Below, piece after piece: positions 1 through 11,610 of a DNA stretch of 64,000 bases; position 1 is the first letter of the stretch, and the number at the start of each line of letters is the position of its first letter. A program made the position numbers and the translations under genes. The notes beneath the pieces were generated by a model. That model did not search any database, was not told the DNA's origin, and was given only the letters and a program-made list of their open reading frames with translations. This DNA comes from Tausonia pullulans (lineage: Eukaryota; Basidiomycota; Tremellomycetes; Cystofilobasidiales; Mrakiaceae), in NCBI GenBank assembly GCA_951802195.1, contig OX637627.1, positions 186,001 through 250,000 of the forward strand, written 5' to 3'.

Positions 1-356
1 TTTCTCTACATCCTTGCAATCCCTGTGATTAATCTTCAGCATATGGTTCCTTCCACAGCTGCGTCGACGAATGAGAGACGGCCTACACTAGCAATGCGAT
101 GGCATTCGCCACCGGCGCGCCTATTGTCCCGGCATAAACTGGTCTAATATTTCAACGCATCGACGGTTCGCAGCTTCTCGACCGCCTTCTGTAGTCTATC
201 TCGCGGAAAGCAGAAGGATATGAAGACGTAAGGTCGTCGTCAAGGAGCGCGCGACAGCGGAGGAGAAGGGCGCGACTTCAGCCAGAGGTCGATTGACCTC
301 TAACGTCAACCAACCATCCGCTCCTTAGCCGACGATCAACGGATTCTCTACCCACG
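1..356. other. 5' flank of the histone deacetylase gene, no gene seen
   Basis: No convincing open frame or RNA gene is visible. It directly precedes the deacetylase start codon and probably holds its promoter and 5' UTR. The gene to the left lies outside the window. Confidence 0.5.
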
Positions 357-3356
357 ATGGACGTCGATATGCCCGAGCCACCCCACGTGGATTCTCAGCG
401 AGATGCTCTCGAGCCCGCCAGGCGAAGCGTCAACGGCAAGAAGGTCGCCTAGTGAGTCGCCCTACGCGTTCCTGGTCATCATCCGCGCACCTTCCCAGGC
501 GACCGATGCTGACCGTCCTTTCGCGTCGCTGCCTCTCTTCAGCTACTACGACGGAGATACGGGCAACTACAATTGTGCGTAGTTGTACTTCGGAGAGGGC
601 GCCAGCAAGTCCCCAGGGAGAATACCCAAGAAGGGCCTCTGGGGATGGGTGCCACAGAGACACTTCTAGAGACGTCTCCGAATAGACGGCGACTCTCGAC
701 CTTCAAGAGGGTTGTCATGCTGACACGCTTGCTGTATCGACAATCAGACGGCCTCGGTCACCCAGTACGTCCCTGTTGGCGGGCACCCAGACGTCGAATC
801 GGCCGGCTCCGTAGCGGCGACCGGTCGCCTCCGTCTCGCCCTGCCTCGCGCGTCGTCGTCGTCCTCACACTCGCTGACGCTCGCCGTTTGTCAACCTCGT
901 TCAGATGAAGCCTCACAGGATGAGGATGACCCACTCCCTTCTCACGAGCTATGAACTTCTCGATCACATGGACGTCTTCGTGCGTCCGCCCCTCTTTGCC
1001 GTCTGGCTTCTGACCATACTAACATCCGTCCTTGCCGCCCCGTCCTTTGTTCACCTTCATCAGCGCCCATCACGAGCGACACATGACCAGCTTACACGGT
1101 TTCATACGGATGAATACGTCGATTTTCTGTCGCAGGTCACCCCGGAGACGGTTGAGGAGTTGACTGGAAGCGGTAGCCGATGTGTGTCTCCCCACCTTTC
1201 CCATCCCTTCTGGCCAGTGCAGGACTGACCTCTGCCTTCGATCGCTAGTCCTCACGGGAGAGGACTGCCCTGCCTTTGAGGGCCTCTTCGAGTTCTGCTC
1301 TATCTCTGCGGGAGGTTCCATCTGTGCGTTTGCAAGTGGAGAGCCCTTTCTTCCCCCCGCCTGAGACTAATCATTCTTCTCTCTCTAGGCGCCGCTGAAC
1401 GACTCAACTCGGGAGCCGCTGACACCTGCATCAATTGGGCCGGAGGTCTTCACCATGCCAAGAAGAGGGAGGCTTCGGGCTTTTGCTACATCAATGACAT
1501 CGTCCTCGCGATCCTTGAGTTTCTTCGGTGAGTTCTTTGGCGCTCACGAGAAGGCATCGCATCGCTTCTGACACCTGTGCTATCAGCTACCACCCTCGTG
1601 TACTTTACATCGACATCGATGTTCACCAGTGCGTCTCTCTGTGTAGTCGTCTTCGCTTTGACATCCCCTGACTGACCGACGACTCCTGTAGTGGCGACGG
1701 AGTCGAAGAGGCTTTCTACTCGACAGACCGAGTCATGACCGCCTCGTTCCACAAGTTCGGAGATTTCTTTCCCGGCACGGGCGATGTCCGCGTACGTGCT
1801 TGAGCCTTCCTCGCTTACCCGCACCGGCCACGCCATCTGATCGCTTCACCTTCTTTTGCAGGACGTCGGCATCGGCAAGGGCAAGAATTACGCTGTCAAT
1901 GTGCCCTTGCGTGACGGTATTACGGACGAGACGTACAAGGGCATCTTTGAGCCGGTGTGTTCGCCGAGACAGCGCGCGCGGGACACTAGAAAGCTAGACT
2001 GACGCTTGTTTGCCTCTTCAGGTCATCCAACACATCATGGACTGGTTCCAGCCCGGAGCGGTCGTACTCCAGTGCGGTGCGGACTCGCTGGCGGGGGACA
2101 AGCTCGGTGTCTTCAATCTCTCCATGAAGGGTGAGCAAGTCCGCCCTCGCCCACTAGCTCATCACGTCGGCTGATCTTTCTCTCTCTGTCGCGAAACTAG
2201 GTCATTCCGACTGCGTACGGTTCATGAGCAAGTTTGATGTCCCAACGCTGGTCGTCGGAGGAGGAGGTGAGCGCGTTGTTTGGCGCGCGAGCTTAGTCTC
2301 GACCATTGGCTGACGATGGACGTTCTCGGCCAGGCTACACGACCAAGAACGTCGCGCGGACGTGGACGTATGAGACAGGAGTCGTCCTCGGCAAGGAGCT
2401 CGATGAAAACCTGCCCTACAATGACTAGTGAGTGGAGAATCCTCTCTCCTCTGTCTCATAAAGATACAAAAGCTGACGGATCTCGTCTCGCTAGCCTCGA
2501 ATAGTATGTCTCAACTGTCGTGTTGGCCGCAGGCAAGTCGTGGCGCTGACCATGCTTTGATACTCACGTCAACAGCTACGGCCCGCGGTTTAAGCTCGAG
2601 GTCCCGGCTAACAACATGGAGAACCAGAACTCGCGCGAGTATTTAGAGGACATCAAGTCAGTGCCCGCGCCAACTGTGCTCCCGACTTTCGCAGACCTGA
2701 CGTTTCCCCTCTCCTCTGTCAGGACGCGAATCATCGAGAAGTTGCGCAGCATGCCGTTCGCCCCAAGCACAGGGATGCAGCACGTCCCAGGGTCATCAGT
2801 CGGCAAGGCGATCGGTGTCCTCAACGACGGCGATGACTCGGGCAATGAGTCGGAGATCGACACCCAGATCAATCAGCGGCTTCAGCAGATCCACTCGGCC
2901 GCGTCCCGTCAGCGTGACGATGACTCAGACTCGATGATCGACACCGACGACGATTCTCCGATCCCGCGTGGCAGGCTTTCGACCCGACCCTCGTACAACC
3001 GAGTCCATTCGAGTGCCCATGGGCACTCGCACTCGACGCCGAATGCCTCGGCGGGGCCCTCGCGCTTCCAGACATACTTCCCTCCGTCCAATATATCCTC
3101 AGCCATCAACGACACCATCTTGGGCCGCAAGGGCAAGGAGCGCGCGGGAGGTCGGAGTTACAGCAACGGCGGCGATGGCGACGCAGGGCTCGGCGGGAGG
3201 GTCGGGGGCACCAAGAAGAAGAGGAGCTTCTTCTCGAACTTGCCGGGTAGCGTGCTGAATGCTGCTGGGGAGGTACCTGGATTGGGCTCGCTTGGATCAG
3301 GAGGTGGAAGGGCGAACGGGATCAGCATCGGGAACGGCGGGGGATCATGGGAGTGA
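357..3356 (+). CDS. RPD3: Class I histone deacetylase (RPD3/HDAC1 type)
   Basis: Zn-dependent lysine deacetylase of nuclear Sin3-type corepressor complexes. The start ATG at 357 opens an acidic N-terminus; spliced exons then give the family order: [42 protein letters not shown], the catalytic segment [21 protein letters not shown] with the His-His pair, the metal-binding segment [19 protein letters not shown], then [27 protein letters not shown], and [14 protein letters not shown] near 2260-2360. About ten short introns interrupt it (for example 452-540, with donor GTGAGTCG and acceptor CTTCAG). After the catalytic domain comes a Ser/Gly/Asp-rich tail of about 200 residues from roughly 2790 to the stop. 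The tail ends in basic and Gly-rich stretches and is probably disordered. The family call is secure; exact exon edges in the middle were placed by eye. Confidence 0.93.
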
Positions 3357-3357
3357 A

Positions 3358-3403
3358 GGGGAGGAGGGGGAGGAGGGGGAGGAGGGGGAGGAGGGGGAGG
3401 AGA
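3358..3403 (+). repeat. GGAGGGGGA purine-rich minisatellite in the HDAC 3' UTR
   Basis: Immediately after the HDAC stop codon there are about five tandem copies of a 9-nt GGAGGGGGA-type unit on the plus strand. This G-rich strand could fold into a G-quadruplex in the mRNA 3' UTR. The reverse strand would read as poly-proline, but that is an artefact of the repeat. Confidence 0.8.
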
Positions 3404-3806
3404 GGTTCTCCGTTGTTTTGATGCTTTTTCACCGTGTCCAGAGGAGATGAGGAGACACATACACCCTCATCGTCATATCGTGTGAGAGCAACGCGTCGAA
3501 AGAGTCCGCAGCCGGTCCAAAGTGGACGACCGACGCGCGAGAGGGACGCGGACCGGGCGGAGAGGCCCGCTTGTTGACGAACCTCCAACGGCCACCTGGG
3601 CCAACGATCTCGCCACCCTCCCTTTCTCCCCTGGCCCCGTCGAGGCCTCATACTCACCTTCGCTCGCATCCCGAGAGGAGTGTGGCCCAGAGGTGGGCCT
3701 CTTGCCCCGTCCTCGCGCTCAACTCCCTCGCTAATCCATACCACTGGAGACTAACAAGGGTGTCTGCGTCTCTCGTCCATCCACGTCTCGAAGCAGTCCT
3801 CGAAAC
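3404..3806. other. Intergenic region between HDAC and BRCT gene
   Basis: About 400 nt holding the rest of the HDAC 3' UTR and the promoter/5' UTR of the downstream same-strand BRCT gene. The last 70 nt are pyrimidine-rich (TCCTCCTCC-like). No other feature seen. Confidence 0.5.
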
Positions 3807-6800
3807 ATGCCTGCAACCTCCTCCTCCACCTCATCGACCTCTCGTCGGACGCGCACCCCGGCGACAGTTGGCCCGTCCTCCATCCGGACGCGATCCATGG
3901 CCTCCTCGTCCCTCGCGGCCGGCGACAAGTTGCGAAGATCCTCGCTCTCGGGCTACGTCAAGGGCCGCCGAGCGCTCGACCTCAAGTCCCTCAACAAGCA
4001 CTGGGCCGACGAGGACGACGAGGATGATCCAGCACCTCTCGACGTGAACGGGAAGGGCGGCTCGAGCGGCAGCAAGGGCAAGGGCAGAGCGACGAGGGCT
4101 GGGGCCAAGGCGGCATCCCTTGAGTCGATGGACGCCAGCACTGGCGCCGGTGATGGCGAAAGGCCCGCCAAGATTGCCAGGATCGCCCGGAGCCCAGTCA
4201 AGGCTGCCAGAAAGACCATTCCGGTGGTCGCGATGGCCGATCCAGCAGCAGGCGAAGCGGAGGTGGCCAAAGAGATGGTGAAGGCGCCTCGACCAACCGA
4301 TCTCGAGTTCCCGACGCGTTATGCTTTGCCGACCTCGCTCGCGCCGCCGTCACCGCGTCGCCTATCGCCTTCGAAGCCTGGAGGCGGAGCAATGGGCTCC
4401 CAGTGGCGGCCTCCTCCGCGGGTCCTCGCCGCCTCGCCCGTCAAGGAGGACGTGAGCATGCTCTCAGTCGGTGACGACACCTCGGACGACGACATGCTCC
4501 TTCTGCCGAGCCCGCGCAAGGCATCACCTGTCAAGGCTTCAGCTGTCGCGTTGACGGACGCGTCCACCACATCCACCTATCGCTCTCCGCTTCCTCCTTC
4601 TCCATCTCATGCCAATAGCAAGAAGCGCTCGCGATCAGACGCGTTCGAAATAAGTTCCCCCGTTTCCGCCGCCAAGGTTTCGGAGCACCCCGCCCTGCCT
4701 CACTCTCCCATCGTCGACCCGGCCAACCCGTTTCTCTCGCCAACACCCAAGGCCCCGGCTGCTGCCGACCCCGACACAATGCTTGACTCGCCTTCGACGG
4801 GCATCGCGTCCAACATCAATGCGCTCTCGATTCACACGCCCATCTCACATCGGAAGCGCGCCAGGGAAGTCTTTAATCTGCACGGTGGGTCGCCAGATCG
4901 GACTCCTCTCAAGTCGTGCCTCTCGTCGTCGTCCGGGTCGGGCTCTTCGCCCTCGTCGGGCGGGGACGCAGAGAGTCCCCGGAAGCGCGTTCACTGGACG
5001 TCCTCCGTGCCACCTCCCCCACCGGACGAGGAGCCAGCTGAGGCCGATCCGAGCAGCGAGCCTTCGTCACCACCGTCGGCGTCGAGTCACCTATTCCTCG
5101 ACATCAAGGCGCTTGCGAGGCGGAAGCTCAAGTCGCCTCGGAAGCGCGTTGTGTCTCGACCTATGGACGGCAGCATCCTCACGACGCGCGATGGCGGACG
5201 CGCCGTTAAGCGGCTCGAAGGTTTGACAGTCCCCAAGCCCTTCGGGCTGTCGGGCCCCCGAAACCTCTCGTCGGTCTCGGGTGGGCTCTCGGCTCTGTCG
5301 GAGGAGCGTAGCACCAAGAACATGTCCACATCGACGACGGCTAGGGCACCCTTGTCGAGCATCCCAGCACCTCGAGCACCATCATCGTCGCAGATGGAAC
5401 TTCCGGTCCGCATTCGTAGCCGAGTCCCCTCCGCAGGCTCGTCAGCTACTACCACCACGTCAGTGCTGACGCGGTCGACTTCGAAAACATCGCTGCCTAC
5501 CTTCACCTCCTCTCGGACAGGTGCCGCTGCCGGTGCCGCTGTTCAATCCGGCACCTCTCGAATCCCCCAGGCGACTGCCTCTATCGCCGCCTCTTCCAGT
5601 TCAACCTCTACTGCAGCTCCTCGCTCCACTTCCGTCACTCGATCGTCTTCGCGGCTCGCTCTCTCCTCAGCTGCCTCGTCGCGCTCTCTCTCATCTATCT
5701 CATCTTTAGCAACCTCCACATCCGGCGCTCCCTCCGCGACAGTCTCGTCCAAAGCGGCAGCGGCGACCTTGAGTCAGCCTGCAGCCGCCTCCAGCCTCAA
5801 CTCTTCCACCCGGACTAAACCCCTCTATCCGAATTCGCTTGGCGTCGCGCCTGCGGCATCTCGTCAGCGCCCTACGACATGTCCCACCGGGACGACGACG
5901 CGCAAGACGTCGGTGCCCGTTTCAGCTCCAACGACAACCCGTCCAGCCTCACCCAGTCGATCTGTTTCCGATCCCTTCTCGGCCAAAGCTCCAGCCGTCA
6001 AGGCTGGGATCTCGTCGGAGACGCGGACGGCCATGGCTGGGCTGGCCGAATCGCTCGCCAAGATGAAAGTCCGAAAGAGCCTCGCGTTTATACCTGTTGC
6101 GGCTGACGCGGGAGGTGTTGATATTGCCTCGTCGCCGTCGATCGTCGAGACGGTCACACAGCCACTCGCGAGCGCAAAATCTCGTCCCTCCTTCCCTCCG
6201 CCTGCGCGCTCGTCCGGCGCAGGACGACTCTCGACAACGACGAGCGTTGCCTCTCGTCGCCAGTCCTCCGTGGACGTGCATGATGACAATCGCCGCTCAT
6301 CGACCGCATCCGTCTCCTCCGTGCCGGCGCACAATCACCAGGACCCCTCTAACACCGCCTCCGTCTCGCTCACTTCATCCAAGTCGACGAGCTCGCTCGG
6401 TGTGCTTAGCCAGTATACTGAGCCCCGCGGTAATGGCGGTGTCCTCCAGGGCGTCGTGGCGTACGTGGATGTTCGAACGGCTGAAGGCGATGAGGCCGGT
6501 GGGCTGTTCGCCGAAATCTTGCGTTCGCTGGGGGCCAAGGTGAGACTTGCTTTCTCGATAGGTTCGGAGCCCCTGAGACGTTTCTGACATTCTCGCTTCA
6601 CGCTCAGGTTCTCTCACGTCCCGGAGAGACGCTCACACACATCATCTTCAAGGTGAATATGCCTGAGCCGCGCTACTTCCCACCAGCTATCGCTGACTCT
6701 CGTTTCGACCCCTCCCCCCCCTCTCCCCCCCAGGGTGGCAAATCGTCCACGCTCGCTCATTACCGCAAGTCGCTCCCAACGCCAACGATCCCGCCCAACC

Positions 6801-7280
6801 CAGAAGAATCTACAACTGGCGGTGACGAGTCATCCAAAACGTCTAAAATCTCGCTCGTCGGTATCGGCTGGGTTATTCGCTGCCGCGAGGCCAAGGCTTA
6901 CGTCCCGGAGGACGACTACCTCGTCGACCTCAAGGAGCAGAGCTCGTTCAGCAAGCGAAGGAAGTCGATGGAGCCGAAGCAGATGCGCGCGCAGGCGCTC
7001 ACGGCTACAACCACGACTGCCGCTACTGCTGCTACTGAGGGCTCCTTCGATGGTGCTCCGGCCAACCCGATGGCGCACAGTATTGAAAAGGCCCGGCGAC
7101 GCAGTCTCCTCTTTGCTCGTGAGTAGATGCTGTGTCTCCGTATCTTCCAGTCCGCGGCGCTGACGTCCGCTTTGGTTTCTTTCCTTAGCTCGCATCTCAA
7201 GCCCACTCAAAAGGGCTTACGGGCGCTCCCCGGCGGAAGAGGAAGAGAGCGATGACGACGGCAAACCCATGCTGCCCTAA
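3807..7280 (+). CDS. Large disordered protein with C-terminal microcephalin (MCPH1)-like BRCT domain
   Basis: The first exon (3807-6540) encodes about 910 residues of Ser/Ala/Pro/Thr-rich, likely disordered sequence with many SP/TP sites, then enters a BRCT domain. Splicing of three introns (6541-6608, about 6653-6732, and 7119-7188) joins VVAYVDVRTAEG, LFAEILRSLGAKVLSRPGE, LTHIIFKGGKSSTL and ISLVGIGWVIRCREAKAYVP. This pattern closely follows the first BRCT of vertebrate microcephalin (VVAYVEVWSS, LGAKVSK, THVIFKDG, LVSVLWVEKCR). The last exon gives a basic end and stop at 7278-7280. A KRVHW segment at residues 393-397, following PLKSCL, resembles a protein phosphatase 1 RVxF dock. The likely role is nuclear and linked to chromosomes or cell cycle, which is inferred from the BRCT domain only. 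Only one BRCT is evident, unlike microcephalin, which has three. Confidence 0.85.
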
Positions 7281-7598
7281 ACCCTCCTCTTCTCTCCTAA
7301 TACATCCTCGCCTTGCTTCTTCTCCTGCTTCTCCCCTTTTTGTCTATCGTGATTCGCTTCTCTCTCTCCATCTGGTCTCCTCACTCTCTCTATTATCCAC
7401 TTTCTCGGATCCCATCATTCCCTTTGCTCTGTACCTCCTCTCTACTTTACGGTTCTTTTCATCCCTGCCCTTTCTCTCCTCCCTCCACTCTCTCCTCGCT
7501 TACTCTAAAAATACAACAGCCTTTGCTTCCAAAAACTAACCAAAGGAGCGAGCGGAAAGACAAGTGAAAAAAACATCGCCGTTCTGCCCAGATCCTTC
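7281..7598. other. Convergent 3' region between BRCT gene and arrestin gene
   Basis: Strongly C/T-rich on the plus strand (TCTCTCC runs). It contains both 3' UTRs of two convergent genes. No RNA or protein gene seen. Confidence 0.55.
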
Positions 7599-10500
7599 TC
7601 AGATGTTCTGTCGCCCAACCCGATGGAGCGGCAGGGGACTCGCTGTCCGACTCGCCGAGCTGCTCCCGCCACCAATGGGGACCCTCGAGCGGGACCGGGA
7701 GGCGCTGCCGCCTCCTGGGCCGCGGGACGCTGACCGGGCTTCACGGACGACGGTGGTGCCTGCGGGTCGGATGCCCGTCGCGTCGCCGGTGAGAACGGCG
7801 TCATAGGAGCTGGATGGAGTTGAGAAGAGGAGAGGAATTCAGTTTGGGCGTGGAGCGAGAGAGGGAAAGAGGGGGAAAACGCACGGAGGAACATCGCCCG
7901 TAGATGTCTCCTGACCAGATACAAGCCGGGCGACTGTTCAACGCGTAGGAAGGCTGTTAGCGGCTGAGATGAAGCGAAATAAAGCGACCCGACGAGCGAA
8001 CGTACAATGGTCACTTCTCTCCTGGACTGTGTCCGTGTCATCTATCAAATGCCTCCCCCCAGGGCTCCCATGCCTCACCTGACTTGGGCTCGGGACCGCG
8101 CCCATCCCCGGCATTGTGCCAGATCCCAAGCCACCCATGCCGCTGCCGCTGCCCGATGACGAACCTCCGTGGCCAATGAGGGTCGACGCCACAGGTGGGA
8201 GCTTGGAGGAGAGTGTAGCGCGGTGGGAGGCTTGCTCGGCCGACGTCTTGCATGTGCAGGTAGAGATGGAGGAGTTCGCTGGAAGTCCAGCAGCGAGGAC
8301 GGCGTAGGAAGGGAGAGAGGTGAACTGAAGGTTGCATCGACACTGCGATTGAGGGAGGGTTTGAGGTCAGGCGGAGGGACCCGAGAGAATAAGAGGCACG
8401 GCAAGACGAACGTCGAGAAGAGTGATCGGGGTCTCGATAATGATGTCGAACTGCTTGCGCTTTGCCTTGGGATCCTTTGACTCCGGCTCGCCGCGCTCGA
8501 CGCGGAAGACCACCTTGAGCCAGTGAGCGATGCTCATATTGGTGTTGGCGTGCTTGGTTGAGAAGTGGATCCTGTAGAAGCAGGAAACGGTTAGTCTTGT
8601 CTAGCGGAAGATCTATGCATCGAGCTCACTTGGCCCCGCAGTCTGGCACCTGTAGCATGTGATCCAGCAGCCACGGCCCCGACGGGTTGAACAGCGACCC
8701 ATCGATGCCGTCCTCGCCACCACCATTCTCGAGAGCCGCGAGTACGAGCGGCCGCAGGGGCGAGTTCAGGAGGGCGTCCTCGCTATCCGACATGATCGGC
8801 AGAAGCGGAGCGGCCTTGTGCGCCGTTGTCGAAGGCGACTTGAGCGAAAGGAGCTGGTACCGGCGCGTGGCCTCGTGGCGGGCGACCTTCTTGTCATGAG
8901 CGTAATAGTCGATCTTCTCTTCCATCAGCACGGAGATGCGGAAGATCTTGGCCTTATCCAGTGGCATGAGCCGAAGAGAGATGGGGCTGAAGATCGATTA
9001 GGGTGGGTCAGTCGGAAGACAAAAGAACCACGAGAGATGACTCACATTTGGCCACCGATGGGAAAGCTCTTCCCGCTGAGCGCAACGAGATACCTCAGCT
9101 GCTCCTCCCACTGCCTCTCGACAATGATGTTCTCCGTCTCGTCCATGTCGTCGACGCCTGGGCAGGCAACCATCCAGACTTCTTTCTCGTCCGTCAGGTT
9201 CGACGTCAGCGCACCCGCCCGGTGGACGACAGCCTTGAGTCGGTAGGTAACGCTGCCGAAATCGGCGTGAATTGTCGGCGGCGTTGTGACGGGGATGGTG
9301 AAAGAGATCGGGTAGTGGTAGGCACCTGGGTGAAAGGAAATGACTCAACAACCATAACGAAAAGCGGAATTGAAAGCCGTCTTGAAACTCACCCTTTCGG
9401 AACTCCTTCCACCCAGCCGCGTCATCGCCATCATCATCATCTCCTCCGACACCGACCGCTCCAGTTAGGAGCTTCATGCCCGCTGCACGCCCACGTTGTC
9501 TGCTCGCACTCCTGCTGCCAGCCTCACGACTTCTGCTCTCCTCCCTCTCACTCAAAAGGTTGTCCCTAGTCGGACTCTTCCTCCTGCCTCGCAAAGGCAC
9601 GGCGCCAGCCCCGCCCCGGCCGTAAGGAGCGACGAACTCGTCGTCCTCCGGCCTGGGGGTGACGGATCTGTTGCGGTGGTTCGAAGAAGACCCGCCACCG
9701 CCGTCCTTGTGGTGATGGGAGGAGCCAAGCGGGAGACGGTCTTTGAGATCTTGGGAAATACCACGAAGCGCCGAGCCGAGACTAAACCGAGAGCGAGAGC
9801 GAGTTTGAGATTCGGTGCGCGCTGGAGGGGTGTGGCCACGGCTGAGGGAAGGAAGAGGAGAGGCCTCACGGCCAAAGCGGACGGTGGAGCTGTGTGCGCT
9901 CTCGCTGCCGCCGCCGTTAAGGGAAGGGAGAGCTGAAGCGGGACGGAGGCTCGGAGAGGAGGGGTTCGAATTGGACGTCCCGACCGTCGTCGTACGGAAG
10001 GCAGTCGAGGGAAGCGCCAGCTCTGGATGGTGATCCGCGCCATTCCCACCAATAACACCGGGCGCGTCGCGGATGGAGGAGGCAGCGGAGGAGACCGCGG
10101 AGGAGGCCATCGACTGAGGCTGCGAGTGGCTCGACGTCCATGGTCGGGGAAGCGTCTGGGCGTCGCTGTCGTTGGCGTCCGACGAGACGTTCGACGAGGA
10201 CGGGTCCGTGATGTCGACTGAGGCGAAGCTCTGGGTGTTGACGAGCGGATGACGAACAGGGCGCTGTCCGTTGGCCGTGAAGTAAGGCGACTCACCGGCC
10301 CCTGGATGAGGAGTGTCCTCCAGCGACGACGACGTGTCGATGCCGCCCGCGCTCGACTCGCGGCTCGCCGCCTGGCTCGTCGTCGCGGACTGTATTGGAC
10401 TCAACACACCGTGCAACGGCGAGGGTAGCGGCGCCTGAGCCCGCGTCGTCGGGTGCAACGCCTCGTTCTCGGGGAGGCCGACAAGATGGGTGTTGGGTGA

Positions 10501-11610
10501 GTTATGGGCAGATGCCTGAGGCGTATACGCTGGGGAAGGCCCTCGGGGATGAACACCCGCATCCTCCATCGCGAAACGCGTCATGTACGCCGGCCGGCGA
10601 TTGCTGGCGAGCGCACCGGCGAGACCGTCGAGCGCGCCGCCTCCTCCAGGGATGCTGTCGGCGTCGAAGCTCGTCCGCCGTGAGTGCGGGGCGGTAGTGC
10701 TGTAGCTGGGCATCATGCTTGCGCTTCGAGGATTCCGAAGATCCCTTCCGCGACCACGCTCGTCAGGGCCATCGCCGGAGCTCAAGAAGCTGTTGTAACG
10801 GTGGTTGCCGTTGCCAGCGGTGAGCGCGTCCAGGCGACCAGTGACACCCGCCACGGTCTCGCCGGCGAGGTCTCCGCCTTCGAGGGGTTCCCGATGATCG
10901 GCGACGGCGGCCCTGCCCCGTCTCGGATGGTAGTCATCCTCCTCGTTGGAATCGCCGCCGTCGCCGACGATACCGGGCCCGATGGACGTCGCCCGACGGA
11001 CACGTGAGGTTGACCGGTCAGAGGAAAAGTACGTCGTTGTCGCCTCAAAGATGATGTGTTCCTCGTGCGTCTCTGTTCGGCGGGATCCAATCCCTGGAGA
11101 TGAGCCCGATGAGCACCGAGAGGGATCAGCACAGTCCTCGAGCTAGCACACGCGGGGGAGAGAGAAGGGCGCGCTTGGAAATGACGAGTGATTGGAATAC
11201 AAGTCGACGTCTCTATCTCGAGCCGTCCCCCTCTCATCCTGCTCGGATGCTCACCTTCGGGCCACTCTGTCCGCGTCTTGCCCTCGAGGGTGATCTCAAT
11301 CTTCTTGATGCGACTCGGCTTGGAGAGGTTGAGCGAGAGCAGGCCCCGGAGAAGCGCGGGCGGAACGTCGTCTCGCACGGCGGGTCTTCGCCCACGGTGG
11401 TCCTCGCCCGTGACGGGGCCGCGAAGGAAGACGACAGGCTCAGTGAGCGCAATGTGGAGCCCGTTCTTGACCACTGATAGGGAGACAGAAGCGTCAGTGT
11501 GTGTATTGATGGGGAAAGGAGAGGTGAGAAGGAGTCATGAGTATTGGTGAGAGCGACAGGCATCGCCGCCCTATCCTTCGAAAGGAAGGAAGACTAGGTG
11601 CTTACTCACT
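7599..11610 (-). CDS. Alpha-arrestin (ART/ARRDC-like trafficking adaptor) with large internal insertion
   Basis: Ubiquitin-ligase adaptor family that sorts plasma-membrane permeases. Reading the minus strand, arrestin_N begins GLHIALTEPVVFLRG, PALLRGLLSLNLSKPSRIKK, IEITLEGKTRTEWPE, then EEHIIFEATTTYF near 11040. A disordered Ser/Pro/Gly-rich stretch of about 500 residues follows (roughly 11000-9420). The domain resumes with AYHYPISFTIPVTTPPTIHA, FGSVTYRLKAVVHRAG and EKEVWMVACPG (9400-9130). Arrestin_C follows: RLMPLDKAKIFRISVLMEEK, GPWLLDHMLQVPDCGAKIHF, WLKVVFRVER, FDIIIETPITLLD. After an intron with acceptor near 8343 comes CRCNLQFTSLPSYAVL, matching the usual family CRCN..TSLP signature. 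The last exon appears to end at 7599-7601; the join between about 8095 and 7815 is unresolved. No ATG lies in the first exon in frame. The start may be an ATG split by an intron (A at 11610, TG at about 11474). Confidence 0.85.

Noticed and set aside
3158-3460. Minus-strand poly-proline protein
   Set aside because: It is the reverse reading of the GGAGGGGGA repeat and of the HDAC tail.
6335-6617. Minus-strand frames opposite the BRCT gene
   Set aside because: Shadows of the plus-strand coding exon, which has clear BRCT content.
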